Shown piece after piece: positions 33,762 to 42,349 of a stretch of 64,000 bases of DNA; position 1 is the first letter of the stretch; each line of letters begins with the position of its first letter. This stretch comes from Bin5 sp034428395. Its GTDB lineage: Bacteria > Chloroflexota > Anaerolineae > Caldilineales > Caldilineaceae. The position numbers were made by a program, and so were the translations under genes. Below the pieces are notes generated by a model. The model did no database searches and was not told where the DNA came from. It worked only from the letters and a program-made list of their open reading frames with translations. The stretch covers positions 34,009-98,008 of the forward strand of contig DAOUHX010000337.1 of NCBI GenBank assembly GCA_034428395.1. The letters run 5' to 3'.

Positions 33762-34508
33762 ATGGATTTCACAGGCAGAATTGCGTTGGTTACGGGCAGC
33801 AGCAGCGGGATCGGCGCAGCGATCGCGAGGGAGTTGGCCGCCGGGGGCGCGCGGGTTGCGCTCAACTACCGGGGAAACAAGGCAGGGGCGGAAGAGACGG
33901 CCTCTGCGATTCGCGAGGCGGGGGGAGAATGCGGGGTTTTCCAGGCCGACGTTGGCAATTTTGATGAGGCGGCGGTGCTGGTGAAGGCGGTGGAGTCGGA
34001 GTTTGGCCGCATTGGCATCCTGGTGAATAATGCCGGTACGACGCGGGACACGCTGCTGATGAGCATGAAGCCTGATGATTGGGGCGCGGTCATCGGCACG
34101 AACCTGGACAGCATTTACCATGTGACGCGTGCGGCGCTGCGGGGCATGGTCCGCCAGAGGTGGGGGCGTATCGTCAACATCTCGAGCGTCGTGGGGTTGG
34201 CGGGCCAGGCGGGCCAGACGAACTATGCGGCCAGCAAGGCGGGCATCATCGGGCTGTCCAAGAGCTTGGCGCGCGAGGTGGGCAGTCGCGGCATCACGGT
34301 GAACGTGGTTGCGCCGGGCTTTGTGCCCACGGCGCTGACAGAGGTGATGACCGACGAGCAGAAGGAACATACGGTTGCCAGCACGCCCTTGGGGCGCTTT
34401 GGTGAGCCGGAGGAGATCGCTTGGGCGGTCGCGTTTCTGGCGAGCGAGCGGGCGGGATTCATCACAGGCCAAGTTTTGTCGGTGGACGGCGGGCTGGTGA
34501 TGATGTGA
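33762..34508 (+). CDS. fabG: 3-oxoacyl-ACP reductase
   Basis: 248 residues, short-chain dehydrogenase. NADP loop TGSSSGIG (11-18), NNAG (89-92), catalytic Ser141/142, Tyr155 and Lys159 (YAASK), and the C-terminal GQVLSVDGGLVMM closing typical of FabG. It reduces 3-oxoacyl-ACP in fatty-acid elongation. Co-directional with fabD and nusB. Confidence 0.95.
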   Translation: MDFTGRIALVTGSSSGIGAAIARELAAGGARVALNYRGNKAGAEETASAIREAGGECGVFQADVGNFDEAAVLVKAVESEFGRIGILVNNAGTTRDTLLMSMKPDDWGAVIGTNLDSIYHVTRAALRGMVRQRWGRIVNISSVVGLAGQAGQTNYAASKAGIIGLSKSLAREVGSRGITVNVVAPGFVPTALTEVMTDEQKEHTVASTPLGRFGEPEEIAWAVAFLASERAGFITGQVLSVDGGLVMM

Positions 34509-34536
34509 TCGTTTACAAGTTGACGGGCGGGCGCCG

Positions 34537-35205
34537 ATGACTGGAGACCCTCAGGAGATGGTAGCCTCATCCGCAATACCCGAAAGCGTGCTCGCGGCCG
34601 AGGCAGACGGCGAGCTAGCGGAGTACGGGGCATCCCGGCAGCAAGGGGAAGTTGCCTCTATTGATAGCGCCGGCCCCGGAGCAGCGGTGGACGGTGACGG
34701 GCGTGATAGTCGTCAGGACGGCAACGGGACGGGCGGGGATGGCGCGGCTGCCCGGCCGGCCGAACGGATACGGGCCCGCCGCGCGGCGGTCCAGGTCCTG
34801 TACGAAATTGACTGCACTGAACACAGCTCCACCATTGCCCTGAAGTATCGACAGGAAGAGGAACAGTTTTCGAACGAGACGCTTGCGTTTTTGTCCTGGC
34901 TTGTTCACGGGGTCCTGATGTACAGGGTGGAGCTGGACCTGCTGATCGGGCGCTATGCGCCTGAGTGGCCGGTGGATAAGCTGGCGATTGTCGACCGGAA
35001 CGTATTGCGGCTTTCGATTTTCGAGCTGACGAGCCCAGACGCGGACGCGCCACCCAAGGTTGTCATAAACGAAGCGGTAGAGCTGGCGAAGACTTTTGGC
35101 AGCGACAACAGCCCGCGCTTTGTGAACGGCGTGCTGGGCACGGCGCTGCGCGAGATCACGTTGCCGGAGGGGTACGCAACCGGCCCAGGCCAGGAGAAGC
35201 GGTAG
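34537..35205 (+). CDS. nusB: Transcription antitermination factor NusB with long N-terminal extension
   Basis: 222 residues. From about residue 78 (RARRAAVQVLYEIDCTEHSS) the sequence is an ordinary NusB helical domain ending NGVLGTALREI. The first 75 residues are a polar, Gly/Asp/Ser-rich stretch with no recognisable fold. The internal sequence has no well-placed alternative start that would remove it entirely, so I keep ATG 34537. NusB acts with NusE/S10 on rRNA transcription. 28 bases after fabG, eight before tatB. Confidence 0.92.
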   Translation: MTGDPQEMVASSAIPESVLAAEADGELAEYGASRQQGEVASIDSAGPGAAVDGDGRDSRQDGNGTGGDGAAARPAERIRARRAAVQVLYEIDCTEHSSTIALKYRQEEEQFSNETLAFLSWLVHGVLMYRVELDLLIGRYAPEWPVDKLAIVDRNVLRLSIFELTSPDADAPPKVVINEAVELAKTFGSDNSPRFVNGVLGTALREITLPEGYATGPGQEKR

Positions 35206-35213
35206 ATCCAGGC

Positions 35214-36164
35214 ATGAACAGCATCTTTGGCATTGGCGTCCTCGAATTTATCTTCATTTTGATCTTTGCCTTGATATTCCTGGGCCCGGACCGGCTGCCG
35301 AGAGTGACGAAGGAAGTGCTGCAGTTCATACGGAAGTTGCAGAGGCTTTCGAGCGAGCTGACGAAGCAGGTGAACGAGGAGATCGGCGACCTGCGCGAGC
35401 TGGACCCCAGCTTCCACATGAAGGAGCTGATGGAGGACGAGGACGAGGAGGAGTCGGCAAAGGGAACGGCAAAGAAGGCGACAAAGGCAACAGGACAGAC
35501 TTCGGCGCCATCTCAGCCGGTGGTCGGGCGGACCAACCTGGCTGAAGAAAAGGAGGACGGAGAGAAGACGATAGGGCCGAAGGAGACCGCGACAGCTTCC
35601 GCGCCAGCACTTTCCAACCTGAACTCGGCTGCTTCGGCGAACGGCCGACAACAGAGCGAAGAGGGCGCCGACGGCAGTTCCAAGACAACGGGCGCTGCAG
35701 TTACTTCGGCACCGGGTGCCGGCTCATCTAAACGAGTCACGAGTAGCCCGGTGGTCGGATCGACGCCGCGACAGACGAGTAGTACGCAGAAGCGGGGCGT
35801 GAAGACGCTGGCCGAATTGCGGAAACAGCAGCGTGCGAAGAGACAGTCAAGCGGCGGGGATTCGAGTTCCACCTATCTGACCGAACGAAACAAGCGGGCG
35901 CAGCGGCGGGCGGATGACAGAAGGGAGGCCCTGGCTGCGCAGAAGGCGGAGAGCGGGACGGAATCCGATACTGAAGAGACTGCGGACGATCAGGCTGACG
36001 TGCCTGTGGACGGCCGTGAAGTCGCTCTGAACGTAGACGGGAGTGCGGACGGGGAGGTCCAGACTGAGGAGAGGAAGGCGGAGTCTGAGGGAGAACCGGT
36101 TGCCGTAGTCGAGGAGGCGAGTGAGGAGAAAGGCGGCGACGGCGGTGAGGAGACGAAGGCATGA
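35214..36164 (+). CDS. tatB: Sec-independent translocase TatB/TatA-type protein with long acidic tail
   Basis: 316 residues; ordinary TatB proteins have roughly 100-180. The N-terminus is canonical: FGIGVLEFIFILIFALIFLG (5-24) as membrane helix with Glu11, then GPDRLPRV and an amphipathic helix FIRKLQRLSSELTKQ. From about residue 75 the protein is low complexity, rich in Glu, Lys, Ser, Thr and Ala, with repeats such as QPVVGRTN/SPVVGSTP and a charged RNKRAQRRADDR segment. The start overlaps nothing, but the end overlaps tatC by ATGA. FGIG and the GPxRLP favour TatB over TatA. Confidence 0.92.
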   Translation: MNSIFGIGVLEFIFILIFALIFLGPDRLPRVTKEVLQFIRKLQRLSSELTKQVNEEIGDLRELDPSFHMKELMEDEDEEESAKGTAKKATKATGQTSAPSQPVVGRTNLAEEKEDGEKTIGPKETATASAPALSNLNSAASANGRQQSEEGADGSSKTTGAAVTSAPGAGSSKRVTSSPVVGSTPRQTSSTQKRGVKTLAELRKQQRAKRQSSGGDSSSTYLTERNKRAQRRADDRREALAAQKAESGTESDTEETADDQADVPVDGREVALNVDGSADGEVQTEERKAESEGEPVAVVEEASEEKGGDGGEETKA

Positions 36165-36946
36165 CACAGCTTGACACCCCGATGGAGCAGGACCCATTTG
36201 ACGGCAGCCGCATGGGGCTGCTGGAACATTTGGCGGAGCTGCGCAACCGGATGATCTGGATTGTGGGCGCGCTATTTTTCGGCATCATTGTGAGCATTGC
36301 CTTTGTCGAGCCCGTTCTCATGTTCATCACGGACCCGGTGGAGGACAAGCTGATCGCCATCGGACCGACCGATACGATATTCGTCTTTTTCAAGGTCATG
36401 TTTGTGATGGGTGTGATTGTGGCGATGCCGGTGCTGGTCTATCAGATCATTGCTTTCATCGCGCCGGGGCTGTACCCACACGAAAAGCGCAGCCTGTTCA
36501 TGCTTTTGCCGGGGTTCATGATTTTGTTCTTCGGAGGCGCGGCTTTCGCCCATTTTGGGATGCTGCCGGTGGCTGTCGGATTTCTACAGAATTTCCTTGG
36601 CACAGTGATCGACCAGGAATGGACCATCGACCGCTATGTCGGGTTTTTCACACGCATTGTGTTTTGGATCGGGGTTGCCTTTGAAACGCCGCTCGTAATC
36701 GCGTTTTTGGCGCGCATTGGCCTTGTTAGCGGCGGGCGACTACTGGGAATGTGGCGGCAGGCGGTTGTAATCATTTCGGTGGTGGCGGCGATGATCACGC
36801 CCACGATCGATCCGGTCAACATGACGATCGTGATGGCGCCGCTGATTTGTCTCTATTTTCTTGGTGTGGGGCTGGCCTATTTGCTGTACCGCCCGCGGAC
36901 GCCGCGCGACTTTGACGAGATGGACTGGGGTGGAGACGATGAATGA
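36161..36946 (+). CDS. tatC: Sec-independent protein translocase TatC
   Basis: 261 residues, six membrane helices. GLLEHLAELRNRMIWI at the start is the conserved signal-binding region; FFKVMFVMGVIVAMPVLVYQ and FIAPGLYPHEKRSL carry the E/K-rich first periplasmic cap, and ITPTIDPVNMTIVMAPL is the conserved late loop. It recognises twin-arginine signal peptides. Coupled to tatB by a four-base overlap. Confidence 0.96.
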   Translation: MTQLDTPMEQDPFDGSRMGLLEHLAELRNRMIWIVGALFFGIIVSIAFVEPVLMFITDPVEDKLIAIGPTDTIFVFFKVMFVMGVIVAMPVLVYQIIAFIAPGLYPHEKRSLFMLLPGFMILFFGGAAFAHFGMLPVAVGFLQNFLGTVIDQEWTIDRYVGFFTRIVFWIGVAFETPLVIAFLARIGLVSGGRLLGMWRQAVVIISVVAAMITPTIDPVNMTIVMAPLICLYFLGVGLAYLLYRPRTPRDFDEMDWGGDDE

Positions 36947-37136
36947 CCGGGAGTCGCTGATCGCCCGTAAGCAGGAGGTCCTGCGTGAATTGACACGGGC
37001 TCGGCGGCAACTGGATGCTGTTCAACAAGCAGACAACCGGCATCAGCGGCAGCAGGCGGCGGCGTTGGAAGGTGAGGTCGAAAGGCTGATGGCGGAGGAG
37101 TACCGTCTGCGCATCGCGATCGATAGGGCGAGATAG
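36939..37136 (+). CDS. Small coiled-coil protein
   Basis: 65 residues, wholly charged and helical (LIARKQEVLRELTRARRQLD, ALEGEVERLMAEEYRLRIAI), a likely short coiled coil. ATG 36939 lies within the last codons of tatC in another frame, so the two are translationally coupled. No homologue family recognised; small helical ORFs after tat genes are otherwise unremarkable. I consider it real because of the overlap, clean start and amphipathic composition. Confidence 0.65.
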   Translation: MNDRESLIARKQEVLRELTRARRQLDAVQQADNRHQRQQAAALEGEVERLMAEEYRLRIAIDRAR

Positions 37137-37153
37137 AGTAAGCTACTACAGAG

Positions 37154-37204
37154 TCCACGAAGGGCACGAAGTTTCACGAGGAGGGTTGTTCGTGAAGCTT
37201 CGTG
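37154..37204. repeat. CACGAAG-family repeat with terminator-like hairpin
   Basis: Opens TCCACGAAGGGCACGAAG and folds into a 15-bp stem (37165-37179 with 37190-37204; arms CACGAAGTTTCACGA and TCGTGAAGCTTCGTG, one T-G pair) around a 10-base loop. Followed by TCTTTTGCG. It may terminate the tat operon transcript. The same units recur at 37264-37301. Confidence 0.65.
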
Positions 37205-37263
37205 TCTTTTGCGTCCAGACCTGATAGGGGAAAATCTGCAAAAGCGAAAGTTGAACGGCAAAA

Positions 37264-37301
37264 TCCACGAAGAGCACGAATTTTCGCGAAGGCTCACGAA
37301 G
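37264..37301. repeat. CACGAAG-family repeat, second copy
   Basis: TCCACGAAGAGCACGAA followed by TTTTCGCGAAGGCTCACGAAG; 17-base opening differs from the first copy at one position. A more distant relative is at 8551-8594. Confidence 0.6.
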
Positions 37302-37611
37302 CATACGATTCGCGAGACTTTTTTTGCCCTGCGCGGGCAACCGACTACCGGTCTCAATTAAGTACAAACGAAGAGAGAGGGGACCGGAAGGCCCGCGCGC
37401 CAAGTGCCGCGCAAGCTGGTCCACATTTGATTCCTGCGCTGCGGCCTTTCGCCAGGACTGCAGTTTCAATACAGGTTGGATTTGTCTCTGGCGCCAGGTG
37501 GCCACAAGGGGCGATGCCGTTCGCAGTTGGCGGATCGTGAAGGCCGCATTTAGAATGTGCCGGGATCGACGGGCCGTCCGACGTCAGGCAAGCAGCTTAC
37601 ATTGAACATAC

Positions 37612-38439
37612 ATGAGCGAAACGCAGAAGAGATTCGACGCATTTGTTACGGCCGGTTACGACCCGGACAGGCTGGACAAGGTTAGCGCGGAGGCTGGGGT
37701 GGCGCATAAGTCGCTGGTGCCGGTGGCGGGTATGCCGATGGCATGGCACGTGGTGCGTGCGCTGGCGGAGTGCGAGCGTGTCGGCGAGATCGTTGTGGTG
37801 GGCATCGAGCCGGGTGAGATCGATTTTGGCGTCGCTGTGCATCACGTGCCGAACCAGCCAAGTTTATGGGCCAGCCAGAATGCCGGGCTGCGAAAGTTAC
37901 AGGAGTTGAATGCGGAGGACCGTTACCTGCTTGCGCTTTCGGCGGACAGTGCGCTGCTGACGGGTGACATCATCGACTCCTTCATTGACGCGTGCGAGCC
38001 TTTCGAGTTGGAGGCGTATTGGGGCATCATCCGGAAGGATGTCATGGTGGCGGCCTTCCCGCAAAGCAGGCGGACCTATTTGCCGTTGCGGGAAGGCTCA
38101 TTCTGCAGCAGCGACCTATACCTGGGCCGGCTGTCGGCCGGGCTGCGCATACAGGAGCGGATTCGCTATTTCATTGAACATCGCAAGAATGTAGTGGCGC
38201 AGGTATGGAAGCTGGGCCTGCCCATGCTATTCAAGTTTGTGACGCGCAGGCTGGCGATCGAAGACATAGTCGATTTCGCCCACAGGTTTGCAGAGCTGCG
38301 GGGCAGCCCGGTGATATTGCCGATTGCGGAGGCGGGTATGGACGTGGACAAGCCGGAGCAGCTGGCGCAGGTGGAGGCCTATCTGCGGCAGAATCCCGAG
38401 CATCCGGCCAATACCCGTTCGCGCGGGACGGGGCGGTGA
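37612..38439 (+). CDS. MobA-like NTP transferase domain protein
   Basis: 275 residues. The N-terminal half looks like a molybdopterin-guanylyl/nucleotidyltransferase fold: VTAGYD at the nucleotide-loop position, a lysine in HKSLVPVAGMPMAWHVVRAL, and LLALSADSALLTGDIID where the metal-binding Asp is expected. The usual GGxSxRMG signature is degenerate (AGYDPDRLDKVS), so activity is uncertain. A long C-terminal part (SSDLYLGRLSAGLRIQERIR) includes a hydrophobic-amphipathic segment. It is coupled to the phosphatase gene after it (GTGA or a two-base gap). Confidence 0.7.
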   Translation: MSETQKRFDAFVTAGYDPDRLDKVSAEAGVAHKSLVPVAGMPMAWHVVRALAECERVGEIVVVGIEPGEIDFGVAVHHVPNQPSLWASQNAGLRKLQELNAEDRYLLALSADSALLTGDIIDSFIDACEPFELEAYWGIIRKDVMVAAFPQSRRTYLPLREGSFCSSDLYLGRLSAGLRIQERIRYFIEHRKNVVAQVWKLGLPMLFKFVTRRLAIEDIVDFAHRFAELRGSPVILPIAEAGMDVDKPEQLAQVEAYLRQNPEHPANTRSRGTGR

Positions 38440-38441
38440 GC

Positions 38442-38996
38442 ATGCGTTCGTTGTTGGAAAGGCTGTCCGGACTGGACGAAAGATTCAGTGCGCGGGCGGC
38501 ACTGAGCGAAGAACAACTGTCGAAGCGCCACCCTCTTTTCTGGTTGGCCCACATCGGCGCGCATTTGGGCGACTCGGTTGTGTGGCTGTTGGTGACGTTG
38601 ATTCTGTGGCGTCAGGCGGGCGGCGACGATGAAAAACGGGGAAGCCTGATCGGGTGGGCGCTGTCATTTGCCGGCGGGTTGGCGGGGACGCTGCTGGTCA
38701 AGCAGGTTGTGCGCCGGTCGCGCCCCGGCAGCGGCCGGATGCTGTACGGGCCCGGCGCAGACGCGCACAGCTTTCCCAGCGGGCACGGTGTACGCTGCGG
38801 CGTGATTTTGACTTGGGCGAGTGTGTTCTGGCCGGGGGCCGGAAAGCTGGCCCCGCTGCTGGTCCTGTGGGTAAGCTGGGCCAGGGTGGCGTTAAACATT
38901 CACTACATTGGAGACATTGTTGCCGGATTCCTGCTGGGCGTAGTTCTGTCGCGATTCATACGAGGACGGGTAGCGGGACGCGGCAAGGAGATGTAG
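38442..38996 (+). CDS. PAP2-superfamily membrane phosphatase
   Basis: 184 residues with about four to five membrane segments. The three acid-phosphatase motifs are intact: KQVVRRSRP (87-95), SFPSGH (110-115) and ARVALNIHYIGDIVAG with Arg148, His154 and Asp158. Likely substrate is a lipid or polyprenyl phosphate/diphosphate. An in-frame GTG at 38436 gives a GTGA overlap with the upstream stop and may be the true start. Convergent with the metalloprotease gene. Confidence 0.88.
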   Translation: MRSLLERLSGLDERFSARAALSEEQLSKRHPLFWLAHIGAHLGDSVVWLLVTLILWRQAGGDDEKRGSLIGWALSFAGGLAGTLLVKQVVRRSRPGSGRMLYGPGADAHSFPSGHGVRCGVILTWASVFWPGAGKLAPLLVLWVSWARVALNIHYIGDIVAGFLLGVVLSRFIRGRVAGRGKEM

Positions 38997-39039
38997 TGGA
39001 GAAAAGGGAACGGGCGGGTTGCAGCAGGCTCTTCCAGTT

Positions 39040-41181
39040 TCAGCGCCGCTCGATCCAGTATGTGTAAGTAGCCTCTTCAGTTGTTCCCGGCGTCAGACCA
39101 CTGATGGACAGGACCACTTCTTTGCCACGGTCCAGGCCATCGACATCGATGCGAAGTTTTCCATTCGCCCCTACCTGTGCGCGTTCGACTTGTACGAGCG
39201 CGCCTTCGTTGAAGACCATGGTCTGCAGGAGCCACTCCTGCGGCAGGCGGTTATCGGTCCACAGCCAGCCTTCGCTGTCCCAGCCGTCCTCACCTTGTTC
39301 GAAGTCGGTTGCGTAGTTTATGGCAGGGATGGCGATGTCGTCGATGAACCATCCAGGGGCGTTGACGGCATCGTCGGTAACGTACTCGAAGCGAACGAGC
39401 ACTTCTTCGCCTGCATAGGCGCTCAGATCAAAGGACTCTTGAATCCAGGTGGGCGACTCGGCGCGGCGCGCGGCATTGCTCTTGGTGGTGTAGGCATGGC
39501 CGAAACTGTTTCCGCTGGGGTTTTCCGTGGTCGTGCGCTGACCCGGCAGGATGTCCCACTTGCGCCCGTCGCGGCTGACCAGGACGTAGCCGTAGTCGTA
39601 GTCCTCTTCGATGTCGAACCACATATGCACGAACATTGTCAGGTCGGCACCGGCGGGCAGGCCGGAAAAGTCGAAGGCGCGGGTCAGACGGCAGTCGGAT
39701 TCATCGGCGCGATTGCTCCACCAGGCGAAGCTGCCGCTGAAGGGTTCCGTGTTGGCGTATCGGGTGCCGGTCATCCCTTCGAAGTGGAATGACAGGTCGC
39801 CGCTGCCTCGAAGCGCGATATAGTCTACGCCGAAGTTGCGGACGGCGCCGTCGCCTGGCCGCTGGGGATAGCGGTAGAAGCTCTCTGCCAGGGCAGGGGG
39901 AGGCAACTGGATCTGGCGGTAGCCGTAGACGCCCTGTTTTCCAAGGGCGGCGTATTGGTTGGCGTAGTTGGCGACGATCCAGTCAGCAAAGAGATCCTCG
40001 AAAGTGAGGTCGCGACCTGCTTGTTGGAGTGCGTTTGTGAAGCCGAGGATGCCGTTGGCGGGCTGCGAGACGACGGCCTGTGTCAGTTCCTCGCCGAACC
40101 GCTGCAGGAAGTAGGCCATGAAGAGATAGGCGGCGCCGTAGTGCCTGCCGTTGCCGTCCGAACCTGTGCTCCAGGCATTCAGCTGCGTGTCGGGATGGAC
40201 GGTGTAGCGGCGAGCGAAGTTCAGATTGGGAGGATATCCGGCAACTTCCTGGGCGAGTTCGCTCATCCCTTCGTTTACCCACGTTTCCTCGTTGCGGTCG
40301 TTGTACCAGTGAACCATGTGCTGAAACTCATGAGCGAGGACGGTCTCGTAGTGGGCAAAGCCGTTTCCCTGGTTCAGCCAGTCCAGGTTGATATAGAACA
40401 TCTCCTTCTGATTGGAGAATGGATTGGCGATGGCGCTGTAGAGGTCGGCGCTGGAGAAGTAACCTGCGATGCCGCGCCCCAGGCCGGTGGCGTGGAGGAT
40501 GTGCAGGCGGGGGTCGGAGTCGATGCCGGGGTTCGGTTCTTTGCCGAAAAATTCGCGTACGAGGGGGTAGATGGTCTGGGCGAAGTTATCGGCGGATGCT
40601 GTAAGGGCCGGGAGGTCGGTTGCGCGGCCACTTTCAACCCAGAGGTAGGTCACTTCGTTCTTGTAACGAAGTTCGGCCTCGATCTGATGTTGCCGGTTGG
40701 TTTCGAGGTCGGAGACCCAGAAGGGAGCCCGATCGCCAACGGAAAAAGGATGGCCGGGCACGGCCTGTGGGATGCTGTCCACTCCGGGGCGCAGGCGAAG
40801 CGCCAGATCGCGCAGATCGCGCAGGGGCGGCTCGACCTGATTGCTGACCCGCGGGGCCGGCGCGGAGGAAGCTGGCTGGCCGTCTCGGGCAACATCAGTT
40901 CGAGGGAGGGTTGCATCTTCGGTTGTGGAAGACTCGGGTGTTTCGGGTCCGGCCTGGCTGTGTAGACTGATCCGGGGCGCAGGGTCGCTGTGGCCGCGTG
41001 GGGAGAGAATAGCATCGGAGAGAGAGGAGCATGCCCCGAGGATTCCGAATAAAAGAAGGGACGAGAAGACGGTTATTGCCGGGAGGGGTCTTCGACCTTG
41101 GCGGCAAGAAGGGGGCACAGGTTGACTTTGGACCACTGTTCGAGCCGGCGGCGGATTGCCGAATCGTCTATCAGAGTCCAT
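39040..41181 (-). CDS. Secreted lipoprotein zinc metalloprotease
   Basis: 713 residues. Signal peptide of lipoprotein type: hydrophobic FSSLLLFGILGAC with Cys51, preceded by an N-region of about 35 residues that may be too long, so an internal start is possible. Mature Pro/Ser-rich linker, then a peptidase domain with HEFQH (284-288) and the third zinc ligand Glu304 in NEGMSE, like M6/immune-inhibitor-A or gluzincin-type enzymes. The C-terminal part (about 480-700) has two beta-sandwich modules (FEGMTGTRYANTEPFSG; WFIDDIAIPAINYATDFEQG), the second like the MAM/jelly-roll domain of immune inhibitor A. Probably digests external protein. Confidence 0.85.
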   Translation of the reverse strand: MDSDRRFGNPPPARTVVQSQPVPPSCRQGRRPLPAITVFSSLLLFGILGACSSLSDAILSPRGHSDPAPRISLHSQAGPETPESSTTEDATLPRTDVARDGQPASSAPAPRVSNQVEPPLRDLRDLALRLRPGVDSIPQAVPGHPFSVGDRAPFWVSDLETNRQHQIEAELRYKNEVTYLWVESGRATDLPALTASADNFAQTIYPLVREFFGKEPNPGIDSDPRLHILHATGLGRGIAGYFSSADLYSAIANPFSNQKEMFYINLDWLNQGNGFAHYETVLAHEFQHMVHWYNDRNEETWVNEGMSELAQEVAGYPPNLNFARRYTVHPDTQLNAWSTGSDGNGRHYGAAYLFMAYFLQRFGEELTQAVVSQPANGILGFTNALQQAGRDLTFEDLFADWIVANYANQYAALGKQGVYGYRQIQLPPPALAESFYRYPQRPGDGAVRNFGVDYIALRGSGDLSFHFEGMTGTRYANTEPFSGSFAWWSNRADESDCRLTRAFDFSGLPAGADLTMFVHMWFDIEEDYDYGYVLVSRDGRKWDILPGQRTTTENPSGNSFGHAYTTKSNAARRAESPTWIQESFDLSAYAGEEVLVRFEYVTDDAVNAPGWFIDDIAIPAINYATDFEQGEDGWDSEGWLWTDNRLPQEWLLQTMVFNEGALVQVERAQVGANGKLRIDVDGLDRGKEVVLSISGLTPGTTEEATYTYWIERR

Positions 41182-41262
41182 ATCGCGCCGGACCGAAAAT
41201 AAGTGGAAGGCAGGAGGGCGTGAGCGAGGCCGTTGGGGCCGTTGAATCCAGGATGGCCGGGC

Positions 41263-42177
41263 TCATTTCAGTTTTGGGCCGAGGACGCGATGCTCAAGGC
41301 CGGGGGCTATTGTGCGCTCGGTGGCGTCCCAGGCTATGGGGGGCGGTTTGGGCGGTTCGAAGTTGCGAAAGACCCGGCCCAGGAGCGCGACGGCGACGGC
41401 AACATAGACGACGCTACCGAGAAACCAGATCATACCGCCGCTGATCATCTGATCCTGTAAGGCAGTCAGACCCGAGACGGCGAATCGGTCGACATAGTAG
41501 TCATAGGCAGGTGTGCGGCGAAAGGCAAGGGTGACGCCGGTCACCATATTGGGTACCTCACCGCCGATTATGATGTAGAGAAAGCCGACAATGGGGGGCA
41601 TGGCGGGACGAAGGCGAGGTCCTGTTCCGAGCGGATGCCACCAGAAGAGCATGTATGTAATCCAGACGCCCCAGAGTGCGAGACGGTAGAGGGCAGGATG
41701 GGCGAGCAGGCGGTTGGAGATGGCCGGCTCGTGCCAGAGGAGGAAGACGCTGAGAGCAAAGAGCCAAAGTACGACGGGGTGCGTGGCGCGGCGGATGAAA
41801 CGGCCGGATGGGGTCGAGTCCTTGAGTATCCAAACGGTCCAGCGGCGGGCGGGCGCGGGAAGGGCGCGCAGGAGGATGTGAACCGGACATGCCAGCCACA
41901 GGAGCGGCGGCGCAAGCAGGCCGATGAGAATCTGCTGGGCCGCTTTGCCGATGAGCAGCTCCTGTTGGAGGGCGACGAGCGGGGAGAGGAATGCCAGGGC
42001 CAGGGCCCCCGCGCCGGCGAGGAAGCAAGCAAGGCGGCCGGTGGTGGCGAGAGGGGCGCGGTTGCGGTTCAGACGCGACCAGGCCCATAGATAGGGAAGG
42101 ACGATGAGCAAGAGGGCGGCGGTCGAGCCGGGCAGAAAGGACCAGTCCTGCAAGAGGGCCGGGATCGAGTGTTCCAT
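41263..42177 (-). CDS. CtaG/caa3-type cytochrome c oxidase assembly membrane protein
   Basis: 304 residues, about seven to eight membrane helices. The pattern LLWLACPVHILLRALPAPAR, LFALSVFLLWHEPAISNRLL and WWHPLGTGPRLRP is that of caa3_CtaG proteins, involved in copper delivery and assembly of cytochrome oxidase in Bacillus. There is no cox gene beside it; the SCO1 homologue at 58.5 kb would act in the same process. Start ATG 42177; upstream TTG in frame (42213) is possible. Confidence 0.85.
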   Translation of the reverse strand: MEHSIPALLQDWSFLPGSTAALLLIVLPYLWAWSRLNRNRAPLATTGRLACFLAGAGALALAFLSPLVALQQELLIGKAAQQILIGLLAPPLLWLACPVHILLRALPAPARRWTVWILKDSTPSGRFIRRATHPVVLWLFALSVFLLWHEPAISNRLLAHPALYRLALWGVWITYMLFWWHPLGTGPRLRPAMPPIVGFLYIIIGGEVPNMVTGVTLAFRRTPAYDYYVDRFAVSGLTALQDQMISGGMIWFLGSVVYVAVAVALLGRVFRNFEPPKPPPIAWDATERTIAPGLEHRVLGPKLK

Positions 42178-42222
42178 GGGTGGAAGGATAGACGCGGATT
42201 GGGAAAATGCCAAACAGGTAGA

Positions 42223-42249
42223 GGCCGGTGGCCAGTGGCCGGTGGCCGG
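42223..42249. repeat. Short tandem GGCCGGTGGCCAGT repeat
   Basis: Alternating GGCCGGT and GGCCAGT units in the gap upstream of the CtaG-like gene (GGCCGGTGGCCAGTGGCC and on). Same unit type as at 25007-25039, in another intergenic gap. Confidence 0.6.
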
Positions 42250-42349
42250 GAACGGCAGGAGGTAGGAAGTTCGGGGGCGTGGAGTTGCGGGAAGGCGGGG
42301 TTGAGGGGGGCAGGCTTGCGTGTGTGGTCTGGTAAAGGAGGAGGAGCGG

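Larger units (their letters stand above)
37137..37611. other. Intergenic region with CACGAAG repeats
   Basis: 475 bases without a credible gene after the tat operon. It contains two copies of a TCCACGAAGGGCACGAA-type repeat (37154-37204, 37264-37301), the first forming a strong hairpin, then sequence without visible order up to the nucleotidyltransferase gene. Confidence 0.7.

Noticed and set aside
33582..34472. Minus-strand frame of about 296 codons opposite fabG
   Set aside because: Arg/His/Pro-rich shadow of fabG; the plus strand carries the intact reductase.
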